Shown here one piece after another: positions 34,101 to 48,300 of a stretch of 64,000 bases of DNA. Both the position numbers and the translations under genes were made by a program. The notes beneath the pieces were generated by a model. That model ran no database searches. It was not told the origin of the DNA and saw only the letters and a program-made list of their open reading frames with translations. This DNA comes from Setophaga petechia (lineage: Eukaryota; Chordata; Aves; Passeriformes; Parulidae): NCBI GenBank assembly GCA_024362935.1, contig JANCRA010000010.1, positions 444,001 to 508,000 of the forward strand. The letters run 5' to 3'. The number at the start of each line of letters is the position of its first letter. The stretch's first letter is position 1.

Positions 34101-35042
34101 TTAATTGGTACACAGCACTGGGATTGTGTTAGCAGCTCTCAAAGTGATTGAAAACAGTACTTTCCCACTCTCTTGCCTTTCCCTTCACATTAATACTTGA
34201 AAGGAAGGCGTCTTAGACAACTTTGTTTTACATTTTGCAAAACACACTGCAGCCCTCTGTGCAACTTCTACAACACGATGGAAGTTGTTTAGTGAGCAGC
34301 AACGTTTTCCCCTTGCGAGACAAAGTGAAAAAGCTATTTGCTCAGATGTAGGTATCAAGAAACACTTACTGCCGTGCACTGACAATCTAATTGCTACACA
34401 GCACTGCGATTGTGTTAGCAGCTTGCAAAGTGCTAGAAAACAGTACTTTCCCACTCTCTTGCCTTTCCCTACACATTAATACTTGAAAGGAAGGCGTCTT
34501 AGACAACTTTCTTTTTCTTGTTACAGAACACACTGCAGCCCTCTGTTCAACTTCTAGAACACGATAGGAGATGTTTAGTGAGCAAGAAGGTTTTCTCCTT
34601 GCGAGACATAGTGAAAAAGCTATTTGCTTAGATGTAGATGACAAGAAACACTTACTGCAGTGCACTGAACAGCTAATTGCTACACAGAACTAGTACTGTG
34701 TTAGCAGCTTGCAAAGTGCTAGAAAACAGTACTTTCCCACTCTCTTGCCTTTCCCTTCACATTAATACTTGAAAGGAAGGCATCTTAGACAACTTTCTTT
34801 TTCTTGTGTCAAAAAACTCTGCAGCTCTCTCTGCAACATCTACAACACGATGGAAGTTGTTTAGTGAGCAGGAAGGTTTTCTCCTTGGGAGACATAGTGA
34901 AAAAGTTATTTGCTTAGATGTAGGTGACAAGAAACACTTACTGCAGTACACTGAACAGCTAACTGCTCCACAGCACTAGTACTGTGTTAGCAGCTTGCAA
35001 AGTACTAGAAAACAGTACTTTCCCACTCTCTTGCCTTTCCCT
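28180..35042 (+). repeat. 24-monomer HOR, copy 1 (6863 bp)
   Basis: 24 monomers less one base. It is repeated immediately at 35043 with the same order and shared private variants: CAAAGAGCTA at 28421 and 35284, GACAAATTTC at 33072 and 39935, CATCTTTACAAC near 29922 and 36785, and AAGTGAAAAGTT near 34093 and 40956, each pair exactly 6863 bp apart. Its parts resemble the 6-mer followed by the 10-mer, so it is a compound HOR. Confidence 0.85.
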
Positions 35043-38000
35043 TCACATTAATACTTGAAAGGAAGGCGTCTTAGACAACTTTCTTTTTCTTGTTACAGAA
35101 CACACTGCAGCCTTCTGTGCAACTTCTAGAACACGATAGGAGATGTTTAGTGAGCAAGAAGGTTTTCTCCTTGGGAGACATAGTGAAAAAGCTATTTGCT
35201 TAGATGTCGGTGACAAGAAACACTTACTGCAGTGGACTGAAAAGCTTACTGCTACACAGCACTGCGATTGTGTTAGCAGCCTGCAAAGAGCTAGAAAACA
35301 GTACTTTCCCACTCTCTTGCCTTTCCCTTCACATTAATACTTGAAAGGAAGGCATCTTAGACAACTTTCTTTTTCTTGTGTCAAAAAACTCTGCAGCCCT
35401 CTCTGCAACATCTACAACACGATGGAAGTTGTTTAGTGCGCAGGAAGGTTTTCTCCTTGCGAGACATTGTGAAAAAGCTATTTGCTTAGATGTAGGTGAC
35501 AAGAAACACTTACTGCAGTGCACTGAACAGCTAATTGCTACACAGCACTGGGATTGTGTTAGCAGCTTGCAAAGTGCTAGAAAACAGTACTTTCCCACTC
35601 TCTTGCCTTTCCCTTCACATTAATACTTGAAAGGAAGGCGTCTTAGACAACTTTCTTTTTCTTGTGTCAAAACACACTGCAGCCCTCTGTGCAATTTCTA
35701 GAACACGATAGGAAATGTTTAGGGAGCAGGAAGGTTTTCTCCTTGCGAGACATAGTGAAAAAGCTATTTGCTTAGATGGAGGTGACAAGAAACACTTACT
35801 GCAGTGCATTCAAAAGCTAACTGCTACACAGCACTGGGATTGTGTTAGCAGCTCTCAAAGTGCTAGAAAACAGTACTTTCCCACTCTCTTGCCTTTCCCT
35901 TCACATTAATACTTGAAAGGAAGGCATCTTAGACAACTTTCTTTTTCTTGTGTCAAAAAACTGTGCAGCCCTCTCTGCCAGATCTACAACACGATGGAAG
36001 TTGTTTAGTGAGCAGGAAGGTTTTCTCCTTGCGAGACATAGTGAAAAAGCTATTTGCTTAGATGTAGGTGACAAGAAACACTTACTGCAGTGCACTGAAC
36101 AGCTAACTGCTCCACAGCACTAGTACTGTGTTAGCAGCTTGCCAAGTGCTAGAAAACAGTACTTTCCCACTCTCTCGCCTTTCCATTCACATTAATACTT
36201 GAAAGGAAGGCATCTTAGACAACTTTCTTTTTCTTGTGTCAAAAAACTCTGCAGCCCTCTCTGCAACATCTACAACACGATGGAAGTTGTTTAGTGAGCA
36301 GGAAGGTTTTCTCCTTGCGAGACATAGTGAAAAAGCTATTTGCTTAGATGTAGGTGACAAGAAACACTTACTGCAGTGCATTGAACAGCTAATTGCTACA
36401 CAGAACTGGGATTGTGTTAGCAGCTTGCAAAGTGCTAGAAAACAGTACTTTCCCACTCTCTTGCCTTTCCCTTCACATTAATACTTGAAAGGAAGGCGTC
36501 TTAGACAACTTTCTTTTTCTTGTTACAGAACACACTGCAGCCCTCTGTTCAACTTCTAGAACACGATAGGAGATGTTTAGTGAGCAAGAAGGTTTTCTCC
36601 TTGGGAGACATAGTAAAAAAGCTATTTGCTTAGATGGAGGTGACAAGAAACCCTTACTGCAGTGCAGTGACAAGTTAATTGGTACACAGCACTGGGATTG
36701 TGTTAGCAGCTCTCAAAGTGATTGAAAACAGTACTTTCCCACTCTCTTGCCTTTCCCTTCACATTAATACTTGAAAGGAAGGCATCTTTACAACTTCCTT
36801 TTATATTTTGCAAAACACACTGCAGCCCTCTGTGCAACTTCTACAACACGATGGAAGTTGTTTAGTGAGCAGCAACGTTTTCCCCTTGCGAGACATTGTG
36901 AAAAATCTATTTGCTCAGATGTAGGTATCAAGAAACACTTACTGCCGTGCACTGAACAGCTAACTGCTCCACAGCACTAGTACTGTGTTAGCAGCTTGCA
37001 AAGTGCTAGAAAACAGTACTTTCCCACTTTCTTGCCTTTCCCTTCACATTAATACTTGAAAGGAAGGCGTCTTAGACAACTTTCTTTTTCTTGTTACAGA
37101 ACACACTGCAGCCCTCTGTGCAACTTCTAGAACACGATAGGAGATGTTTAGTGAGCAGGAAGGTTTTCTCCTTGGGAGACATAGTGAAAAAGTTATTTGC
37201 TTAGATGTAGGTGACAAGAAACACTTACTGCAGTGAAGTGACAAGTTAATTGGTACACAGCACTGGGATTGTGTTAGCAGCCTGCAAAGTGCTAGAAAAC
37301 AGTACTTTCCCACTCTCTTGCCTTTCCCTTCACATTAATACTTGAAAGGAAGGCATCTTAGACAACTTTCTTTTTCTTGTGTCAAAAAACTCTGCAGCCC
37401 TCTCTGCAACATCTACTACACGATGGAAGTTGTTTAGTGAGCAGGAAGGTTTTCTCCTTGCGAGACATACTGAAAAAGCTATTTGCTTAGATGTAGGTGA
37501 CAAGAAACACTTACTGCAGTGCACTGAAAAGCTAACTGCTCCACAGCACTAGTACTGTGTTAGCAGCTTGCAAAGTGCTAGAAAACAGTACTTTCCCACT
37601 CTCTTGCCTTTCCCTTCACATTAATACTTGAAAGGAAGGCGTCTTAGACAACTTTGTTTTACATTTTGCAAAACACACTGCAGCCCTCTGTGCAACTTCT
37701 ACAACACGATGGAAGTTGTTTAGTGAGCAGCAACGTTTTCCCCTTGCGAAACAAAGTGAAAAAGCTATTTGCTCAGATGTAGGTATCAAGAAACACTTAC
37801 TGCCGTGCACTGACAAGCTAATTGCTACACAGCACTGCGATTGTGTTAGCAGCTTGCAAAGTGCTAGAAAACAGTACTTTCCCACTCTCTTGCCTTTCCC
37901 TTCACATTAATACTTGAAAGGAAGGCGTCTTAGACAACTTTCTTTTTCTTGTTACAGAACACACTGCAGCCCTCTGTTCAACTTCTAGAACACGATAGGA

Positions 38001-41000
38001 GATGTTTAGTGAGCAAGAAGGTTTTCTCCTTGGGAGACATAGTAAAAAAGCTATTTGCTTAGATGTAGGTGACAAGAAACACTTACTGCAGTGAAGTGAC
38101 AAGTTAATTGGTACACAGCACTGGGATTGTGTTAGCAGCTCTCAAAGTGATTGAAAACAGTACTTTCCCACTCTCTTGCCTTTCCCTTCACATTAATACT
38201 TGAAAGGAAGGCGTCTTAGACAACTTTGTTTTACATTTTGCAAAACACACTGCAGCCCTCTGTGCAACTTCTACAACACAATGGAAGTTGTTTAGTGAGC
38301 AGCAACGTTTTCCCCTTGCGAGACAAAGTGAAAAAGCTATTTGCTCAGATGTAGGTATCAAGAAACACTTACTGCCGTGCACTGACAATCTAATTGCTAC
38401 ACAGCACTGCGATTGTGTTAGCAGCTTGCAAAGTGCTAGAAAACAGTACTTTCCCACTCTCTTGCCTTTCCCTACACATTAATACTTGAAAGGAAGGCGT
38501 CTTAGACAACTTTCTTTTTCTTGTTACAGAACACACTGCAGCCCTCTGTTCAACTTCTAGAACACGATAGGAGATGTTTAGTGAGCAAGAAGGTTTTCTC
38601 CTTGCGAGACATAGTGAAAAAGCTATTTGCTTAGATGTAGATGACAAGAAACACTTACTGCAGTGCACTGAACAGCTAATTGCTACACAGAACTAGTACT
38701 GTGTTAGCAGCTTGCAAAGTGCTAGAAAACAGTACTTTCCCACTCTCTTGCCTTTCCCTTCACATTAATACTTGAAAGGAAGGCATCTTAGACAACTTTC
38801 TTTTTCTTGTGTCAAAAAACTCTGCAGCTCTCTCTGCAACATCTACTACACGATGGAAGTTGTTTAGTGAGCAGGAAGGTTTTCTCCTTGCGAGACATAG
38901 TGAAAAAGCTATTTGCTTAGATGTAGGTGACAAGAAACACTTACTGCAGTGCACTGAACAGCTAATTGCTACACAGAACTGGGATTGTGTTAGCAGCTTG
39001 CAAAGTGCTAGAAAACAGTACTTTCCCACTCTCTTGCCTTTCCCTTCACATTAATACTTGAAAGGAAGGCATCTTAGACAACTTTCTTTTTCTTGTGTGA
39101 AAAAACTCTGCAGCTCTCTCTGCAACATCTACAACACGATGGAAGTTGTTTAGTGAGCAGGAAGGTTTTCTCCTTGGGAGACATAGTGAAAAAGTTATTT
39201 GCTTAGATGTAGGTGACAAGAAACACTTACTGCAGTGCACTGAACAGCTAACTGCTCCACAGCACTAGTACTGTGTTAGCAGCTTGCAAAGTACTAGAAA
39301 ACAGTACTTTCCCACTCTCTTGCCTTTCCCTTCACATTAATACTTGAAAGGAAGGCGTCTTAGACAACTTTGTTTTACATTTTGCAAAACACACTGCAGC
39401 CCTCTGTGCAACTTCTACAACACGATGGAAGTTGTTTAGTGAGCAGCAACGTTTTCCCCTTGCGAGACAAAGTGAAAAAGCTATTTGCTCAGATGTAGGT
39501 ATCAAGAAACACTTACTGCCGTGCACTGACAAGTTAATTGCTACACAGCACTGCGATTGTGTTAGCAGCTTGCAAAGTGCTAGAAAACAGTACTTTCCCA
39601 CTCTCTTGCCTTTCCCTTCACATTAATACTTGAAAGGAAGGCATCTTAGACAACTTTCTTTTATATTTTGCAAAACACACTGCAGCCCTCTGTGCAACTT
39701 CTACAACACGATGGAAGTTGTTTAGTGAGCAGCAACGTTTTCCCCCTGCGAGACATTGTGAAAAAGCTATTTGCTCAGATGTAGGTATCAAGAAACACTT
39801 ACTGCCGTGCACTGACAAGCTAATTGCTACACAGAACTGGGATTGTGTTAGCAGCTTGCAAAGTGCTAGAAAACAGTACTTTCCCACTCTCTTGCCTTTC
39901 CCTACACATTAATACTTGAAAGGAAGGCGTCTTAGACAAATTTCTTTTTCTTGTTACAGAACACACTGCAGCCCTCTGTGCAACTTCTAGAACACGATAG
40001 GAGATGTTTAGTGAGCAGGAAGGTTTTCTCCTTGGGAGACATAGTGAAAAAGTTATTTGCTTAGATGTAGGTGACAAGAAACACTTACTGCAGTGAAGTG
40101 ACAAGTTAATTGGTACACAGCACTGGGATTGTGTTAGCAGCCTGCAAAGTGCTAGAAAACAGTACTTTCCCACTCTCTTGCCTTTCCCTTCACATTAATA
40201 CTTGAAAGGAAGGCATCTTAGACAACTTTCTTTTTCTTGTGTCAAAAAACTCTGCAGCCCTCTCTGCAACATCTACTACACGATGGAAGTTGTTTAGTGA
40301 GCAGGAAGGTTTTCTCCTTGCTAGACATACTGAAAAAGCTATTTGCTTAGATGTAGGTGACAAGAAACACTTACTGCAGTGCACTGAAAAGCTAACTGCT
40401 CCACAGCACCAGTACTGTGTTAGCAGCTTGCAAAGTGCTAGAAAACAGTACTTTCCCACTCTCTTGCCTTTCCCTTCACATTAATACTTGAAAGGAAGGC
40501 GTCTTAGACAACTTTGTTTTACATTTTGCAAAACACACTGCAGCCCTCTGTGCAACTTCTACAACACGATGGAAGTTGTTTAGTGAGCAGCAACGTTTTC
40601 CCCTTGCGAAACAAAGTGAAAAAGCTATTTGCTCAGATGTAGGTATCAAGAAACACTTACTGCCGTGCACTGACAAGCTAATTGCTACACAGCACTGCGA
40701 TTGTGTTAGCAGCTTGCAAAGTGCTAGAAAACAGTACTTTCCCACTCTCTTGCCTTTCCCTTCACATTAATACTTGAAAGGAAGGCGTCTTAGACAACTT
40801 TCTTTTTCTTGTTACAGAACACACTGCAGCCCTCTGTTCAACTTCTAGAACACGATAGGAGATGTTTAGTGAGCAAGAAGGTTTTCTCCTTGGGAGACAT
40901 AGTAAAAAAGCTATTTGCTTAGATGTAGGTGACAAGAAACACTTACTGCAGTGAAGTGAAAAGTTAATTGGTACACAGCACTGGGATTGTGTTAGCAGCT

Positions 41001-41905
41001 CTCAAAGTGATTGAAAACAGTACTTTCCCACTCTCTTGCCTTTCCCTTCACATTAATACTTGAAAGGAAGGCGTCTTAGACAACTTTGTTTTACATTTTG
41101 CAAAACACACTGCAGCCCTCTGTGCAACTTCTACAACACGATGGAAGTTGTTTAGTGAGCAGCAACGTTTTCCCCTTGCGAGACAAAGTGAAAAAGCTAT
41201 TTGCTCAGATGTAGGTATCAAGAAACACTTACTGCCGTGCACTGACAATCTAATTGCTACACAGCACTGCGATTGTGTTAGCAGCTTGCAAAGTGCTAGA
41301 AAACAGTACTTTCCCACTCTCTTGCCTTTCCCTACACATTAATACTTGAAAGGAAGGCGTCTTAGACAACTTTCTTTTTCTTGTTACAGAACACACTGCA
41401 GCCCTCTGTTCAACTTCTAGAACACGATAGGAGATGTTTAGTGAGCAAGAAGGTTTTCTCCTTGCGAGACATAGTGAAAAAGCTATTTGCTTAGATGTAG
41501 ATGACAAGAAACACTTACTGCAGTGCACTGAACAGCTAATTGCTACACAGAACTAGTACTGTGTTAGCAGCTTGCAAAGTGCTAGAAAACAGTACTTTCC
41601 CACTCTCTTGCCTTTCCCTTCACATTAATACTTGAAAGGAAGGCATCTTAGACAACTTTCTTTTTCTTGTGTCAAAAAACTCTGCAGCTCTCTCTGCAAC
41701 ATCTACTACACGATGGAAGTTGTTTAGTGAGCAGGAAGGTTTTCTCCTTGCGAGACATAGTGAAAAAGCTATTTGCTTAGATGTAGGTGACAAGAAACAC
41801 TTACTGCAGTGCACTGAACAGCTAATTGCTACACAGAACTGGGATTGTGTTAGCAGCTTGCAAAGTGCTAGAAAACAGTACTTTCCCACTCTCTTGCCTT
41901 TCCCT
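35043..41905 (+). repeat. 24-monomer HOR, copy 2 (6863 bp)
   Basis: Nearly identical to 28180-35042 up to about 41600. The tail then differs: a monomer with TACTACACGATGG (41620) appears where copy 1 goes straight to the TGCAGTACACTG monomer (34757). From there it runs in register into an 18-mer pattern, marking an exchange junction. Confidence 0.8.
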
Positions 41906-44900
41906 TCACATTAATACTTGAAAGGAAGGCATCTTAGACAACTTTCTTTTTCTTGTGTCAAAAAACTCTGCAGCTCTCTCTGCAACATCTACAACACGAT
42001 GGAAGTTGTTTAGTGAGCAGGAAGGTTTTCTCCTTGGGAGACATAGTGAAAAAGTTATTTGCTTAGATGTAGGTGACAAGAAACACTTACTGCAGTGCAC
42101 TGAACAGCTAACTGCTCCACAGCACTAGTACTGTGTTAGCAGCTTGCAAAGTACTAGAAAACAGTACTTTCCCACTCTCTTGCCTTTCCCTTCACATTAA
42201 TACTTGAAAGGAAGGCGTCTTAGACAACTTTGTTTTACATTTTGCAAAACACACTGCAGCCCTCTGTGCAACTTCTACAACACGATGGAAGTTGTTTAGT
42301 GAGCAGCAACGTTTTCCCCTTGCGAGACAAAGTGAAAAAGCTATTTGCTCAGATGTAGGTATCAAGAAACACTTACTGCCGTGCACTGACAAGTTAATTG
42401 CTACACAGCACTGCGATTGTGTTAGCAGCTTGCAAAGTGCTAGAAAACAGTACTTTCCCACTCTCTTGCCTTTCCCTTCACATTAATACTTGAAAGGAAG
42501 GCATCTTAGACAACTTTCTTTTATATTTTGCAAAACACACTGCAGCCCTCTGTGCAACTTCTACAACACGATGGAAGTTGTTTAGTGAGCAGCAACGTTT
42601 TCCCCCTGCGAGACATTGTGAAAAAGCTATTTGCTCAGATGTAGGTATCAAGAAACACTTACTGCCGTGCACTGACAAGCTAATTGCTACACAGAACTGG
42701 GATTGTGTTAGCAGCTTGCAAAGTGCTAGAAAACAGTACTTTCCCACTCTCTTGCCTTTCCCTACACATTAATACTTGAAAGGAAGGCGTCTTAGACAAC
42801 TTTCTTTTTCTTGTTACAGAACACACTGCAGCCCTCTGTGCAACTTCTAGAACACGATAGGAGATGTTTAGTGAGCAGGAAGGTTTTCTCCTTGGGAGAC
42901 ATAGTGAAAAAGTTATTTGCTTAGATGTAGGTGACAAGAAACACTTACTGCAGTGAAGTGACAAGTTAATTAGTACAAAGCACTGGGATTGTGTTAGCAG
43001 CTCTCAAAGTGATAGAAAACAGTACTTTCCCACTCTCTTGCCTTTCCCTTCACATTAATACTTGAAAGGAAGGCATCTTAGACAACTTTCTTTTTCTTGT
43101 GTCAAAAAACTCTGCAGCCCTCTCTGCAACATCTACTACACGATGGAAGTTGTTTAGTGAGCAGGAAGGTTTTCTCCTTGCGAGACATACTGAAAAAGCT
43201 ATTTGCTTAGATGTAGGTGACAAGAAACACTTACTGCAGTGCACTGAAAAGCTAACTGCTCCACAGCACTAGTACTGTGTTAGCAGCTTGCAAAGTGCTA
43301 GAAAACAGTACTTTCCCACTCTCTTGCCTTTCCCTTCACATTAATACTTGAAAGGAAGGCGTCTTAGACAACTTTGTTTTACATTTTGCAAAACACACTG
43401 CAGCCCTCTGTGCAACTTCTACAACACGATGGAAGTTGTTTAGTGAGCAGCAACGTTTTCCCCTTGCGAGACAAAGTGAAAAAGCTATTTGCTCAGATGT
43501 AGGTATCAAGAAACACTTACTGCCGTGCACTGACAAGCTAACTGCTACACAGCACTGCGATTGTGTTAGCAGCTTGCAAAGTGCTAGAAAACAGTACTTT
43601 CCCACTCTCTTGCCTTTCCCTTCACATTAATACTTGAAAGGAAGGCGTCTTAGACAACTTTCTTTTTCTTGTTACAGAACACACTGCAGCCCTCTGTTCA
43701 ACTTCTAGAACACGATAGGAGATGTTTAGTGAGCAAGAAGGTTTTCTCCTTGGAAGACATAGTGAAAAAGCTATTTGCTTAGATGTAGGTGACAAGAAAC
43801 ACTTACTGCAGTGGACTGAAAAGCTTACTGCTACACAGCACTGCGATTGTGTTAGCAGCCTGCAAAGTGCTAGAAAACAGTACTTTCCCACTCTCTTGCC
43901 TTTCCCTTCACATTAATACTTGAAAGGAAGGCATCTTAGACAACTTTCTTTCTCTTGTGTCAAAAAACTCTGCAGCCCTCTCTGCAACATCTACAACACG
44001 ATGGAAGTTGTTTAGTGCGCAGGAAGGTTTTCTCCTTGCGAGACATTGTGAAAAAGCTATTTGCTTAGATGTAGGTGACAAGAAACACTTACTGCAGTGC
44101 ACTGAACAGCTAATTGCTACACAGCACTGGGATTGTGTTAGCAGCTTGCAAAATGATAGAAAACAGTACTTTCCCACTCTCTTGCCTTTCCCTTCACATT
44201 AATACTTGAAAGGAAGGCGTCTTAGACAACTTTCTTTTTCTTGTGTCAAAACACACTGCAGCCCTCTGTGCAATTTCTAGAACACGATAGGAAATGTTTA
44301 GGGAGCAGGAAGGTTTTCTCCTTGCGAGACATAGTGAAAAAGCTATTTGCTTAGATGGAGGTGGCAAGAAACACTTACTGCAGTGCATTCAAAAGCTAAC
44401 TGCTACACAGCACTGGGATTGTGTTAGCAGCCTGCAAAGTGCTAGAAAACAGTACTTTCCCACTCTCTTGCCTTTCCCTTCACATTAATACTTGAAAGGA
44501 AGGCATCTTAGACAACTTTCTTTTTCTTGTGTCAAAAAACTGTGCAGCCCTCTCTGCCAGATCTACAACACGATGGAAGTTGTTTAGTGAGCAGGAAGGT
44601 TTTCTCCTTGCGAGACATAGTGAAAAAGCTATTTGCTTAGATGTAGGTGACAAGAAACACTTACTGCAGTGCACTGAACAGCTAACTGCTCCACAGCACT
44701 AGTACTGTGTTAGCAGCTTGCAAAGTGCTAGAAAACAGTACTTTCCCACTCTCTTGCCTTTCCCTTCACATTAATACTTGAAAGGAAGGCATCTTAGACA
44801 ACTTTCTTTTTCTTGTGTCAAAAAACTCTGCAGCCTTCTCTGCAACATCTACATCACGATGGAATTTGTTTAGTGAGCAGGAAGGTTTTCTCCTTGCGGG

Positions 44901-45337
44901 ACATAGTGAAAAAGCTTTTTGCTTAGATGTAGGAGACAAGAAACACTTACTGCAGTGCACTGAACAGCTAACTGCTACACAGCACTAGGACTGTGTTAGC
45001 AGCTTGCAAAGTGCTAGAAAACAGTACTTTCCCACTCTCTTGCCTTTCCCTTCACATTAATACTTGAAAGGAAGGCGTCTTAGACAACTTTCTTTTTCTT
45101 GTTACAGAACACACTGCAGCCTTCTGTGCAACTTCTAGAACACGATAGGAGATGTTTAGTGAGCAAGAAGGTTTTCTCCTTGGGAGACATAGTGAAAAAG
45201 CTATTTGCTTAGATGTCGGTGACAAGAAACATTTACTGCAGTGGACTGAAAAGCTTACTGCTACACAGCACTGCGATTGTGTTAGCAGCCTGCAAAGTGC
45301 TAGAAAACAGTACTTTCCCACTCTCTTGCCTTTCCCT
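40190..45337 (+). repeat. 18-monomer HOR, copy 1 (5148 bp)
   Basis: 18 monomers repeated exactly at 45338. Private variants: GTGGCAAG at 44361 and 49509, and AAACATTTACTG (variant base pair at 45231 and 50379), each pair 5148 bp apart. It overlaps the end of the second 24-mer, because the same monomers belong to both periods. Confidence 0.85.
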
Positions 45338-48300
45338 TCACATTAATACTTGAAAGGAAGGCATCTTAGACAACTTTCTTTTTCTTGTGTCAAAAAACTC
45401 TGCAGCCCTCTCTGCAACATCTACTACACGATGGAAGTTGTTTAGTGAGCAGGAAGGTTTTCTCCTTGCTAGACATACTGAAAAAGCTATTTGCTTAGAT
45501 GTAGGTGACAAGAAACACTTACTGCAGTGCACTGAAAAGCTAACTGCTCCACAGCACCAGTACTGTGTTAGCAGCTTGCAAAGTGCTAGAAAACAGTACT
45601 TTCCCACTCTCTTGCCTTTCCCTTCACATTAATACTTGAAAGGAAGGCGTCTTAGACAACTTTGTTTTACATTTTGCAAAACACACTGCAGCCCTCTGTG
45701 CAACTTCTACAACACGATGGAAGTTGTTTAGTGAGCAGCAACGTTTTCCCCTTGCGAAACAAAGTGAAAAAGCTATTTGCTCAGATGTAGGTATCAAGAA
45801 ACACTTACTGCCGTGCACTGACAAGCTAATTGCTACACAGCACTGCGATTGTGTTAGCAGCTTGCAAAGTGCTAGAAAACAGTACTTTCCCACTCTCTTG
45901 CCTTTCCCTTCACATTAATACTTGAAAGGAAGGCGTCTTAGACAACTTTCTTTTTCTTGTTACAGAACACACTGCAGCCCTCTGTTCAACTTCTAGAACA
46001 CGATAGGAGATGTTTAGTGAGCAAGAAGGTTTTCTCCTTGGGAGACATAGTAAAAAAGCTATTTGCTTAGATGTAGGTGACAAGAAACACTTACTGCAGT
46101 GAAGTGAAAAGTTAATTGGTACACAGCACTGGGATTGTGTTAGCAGCTCTCAAAGTGATTGAAAACAGTACTTTCCCACTCTCTTGCCTTTCCCTTCACA
46201 TTAATACTTGAAAGGAAGGCGTCTTAGACAACTTTGTTTTACATTTTGCAAAACACACTGCAGCCCTCTGTGCAACTTCTACAACACGATGGAAGTTGTT
46301 TAGTGAGCAGCAACGTTTTCCCCTTGCGAGACAAAGTGAAAAAGCTATTTGCTCAGATGTAGGTATCAAGAAACACTTACTGCCGTGCACTGACAATCTA
46401 ATTGCTACACAGCACTGCGATTGTGTTAGCAGCTTGCAAAGTGCTAGAAAACAGTACTTTCCCACTCTCTTGCCTTTCCCTACACATTAATACTTGAAAG
46501 GAAGGCGTCTTAGACAACTTTCTTTTTCTTGTTACAGAACACACTGCAGCCCTCTGTTCAACTTCTAGAACACGATAGGAGATGTTTAGTGAGCAAGAAG
46601 GTTTTCTCCTTGCGAGACATAGTGAAAAAGCTATTTGCTTAGATGTAGATGACAAGAAACACTTACTGCAGTGCACTGAACAGCTAATTGCTACACAGAA
46701 CTAGTACTGTGTTAGCAGCTTGCAAAGTGCTAGAAAACAGTACTTTCCCACTCTCTTGCCTTTCCCTTCACATTAATACTTGAAAGGAAGGCATCTTAGA
46801 CAACTTTCTTTTTCTTGTGTCAAAAAACTCTGCAGCTCTCTCTGCAACATCTACTACACGATGGAAGTTGTTTAGTGAGCAGGAAGGTTTTCTCCTTGCG
46901 AGACATAGTGAAAAAGCTATTTGCTTAGATGTAGGTGACAAGAAACACTTACTGCAGTGCACTGAACAGCTAATTGCTACACAGAACTGGGATTGTGTTA
47001 GCAGCTTGCAAAGTGCTAGAAAACAGTACTTTCCCACTCTCTTGCCTTTCCCTTCACATTAATACTTGAAAGGAAGGCATCTTAGACAACTTTCTTTTTC
47101 TTGTGTCAAAAAACTCTGCAGCTCTCTCTGCAACATCTACAACACGATGGAAGTTGTTTAGTGAGCAGGAAGGTTTTCTCCTTGGGAGACATAGTGAAAA
47201 AGTTATTTGCTTAGATGTAGGTGACAAGAAACACTTACTGCAGTGCACTGAACAGCTAACTGCTCCACAGCACTAGTACTGTGTTAGCAGCTTGCAAAGT
47301 ACTAGAAAACAGTACTTTCCCACTCTCTTGCCTTTCCCTTCACATTAATACTTGAAAGGAAGGCGTCTTAGACAACTTTGTTTTACATTTTGCAAAACAC
47401 ACTGCAGCCCTCTGTGCAACTTCTACAACACGATGGAAGTTGTTTAGTGAGCAGCAACGTTTTCCCCTTGCGAGACAAAGTGAAAAAGCTATTTGCTCAG
47501 ATGTAGGTATCAAGAAACACTTACTGCCGTGCACTGACAAGTTAATTGCTACACAGCACTGCGATTGTGTTAGCAGCTTGCAAAGTGCTAGAAAACAGTA
47601 CTTTCCCACTCTCTTGCCTTTCCCTTCACATTAATACTTGAAAGGAAGGCATCTTAGACAACTTTCTTTTATATTTTGCAAAACACACTGCAGCCCTCTG
47701 TGCAACTTCTACAACACGATGGAAGTTGTTTAGTGAGCAGCAACGTTTTCCCCCTGCGAGACATTGTGAAAAAGCTATTTGCTCAGATGTAGGTATCAAG
47801 AAACACTTACTGCCGTGCACTGACAAGCTAATTGCTACACAGAACTGGGATTGTGTTAGCAGCTTGCAAAGTGCTAGAAAACAGTACTTTCCCACTCTCT
47901 TGCCTTTCCCTACACATTAATACTTGAAAGGAAGGCGTCTTAGACAACTTTCTTTTTCTTGTTACAGAACACACTGCAGCCCTCTGTGCAACTTCTAGAA
48001 CACGATAGGAGATGTTTAGTGAGCAGGAAGGTTTTCTCCTTGGGAGACATAGTGAAAAAGTTATTTGCTTAGATGTAGGTGACAAGAAACACTTACTGCA
48101 GTGAAGTGACAAGTTAATTAGTACAAAGCACTGGGATTGTGTTAGCAGCTCTCAAAGTGATAGAAAACAGTACTTTCCCACTCTCTTGCCTTTCCCTTCA
48201 CATTAATACTTGAAAGGAAGGCATCTTAGACAACTTTCTTTTTCTTGTGTCAAAAAACTCTGCAGCCCTCTCTGCAACATCTACTACACGATGGAAGTTG

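Noticed and set aside
28180..41905. Assembly duplication as sole cause of the tandem 24-mers
   Set aside because: The copies end differently near 41620 and carry separate downstream patterns, so they are not a simple duplicated contig. Collapse or expansion of copy number still cannot be excluded without read depth.
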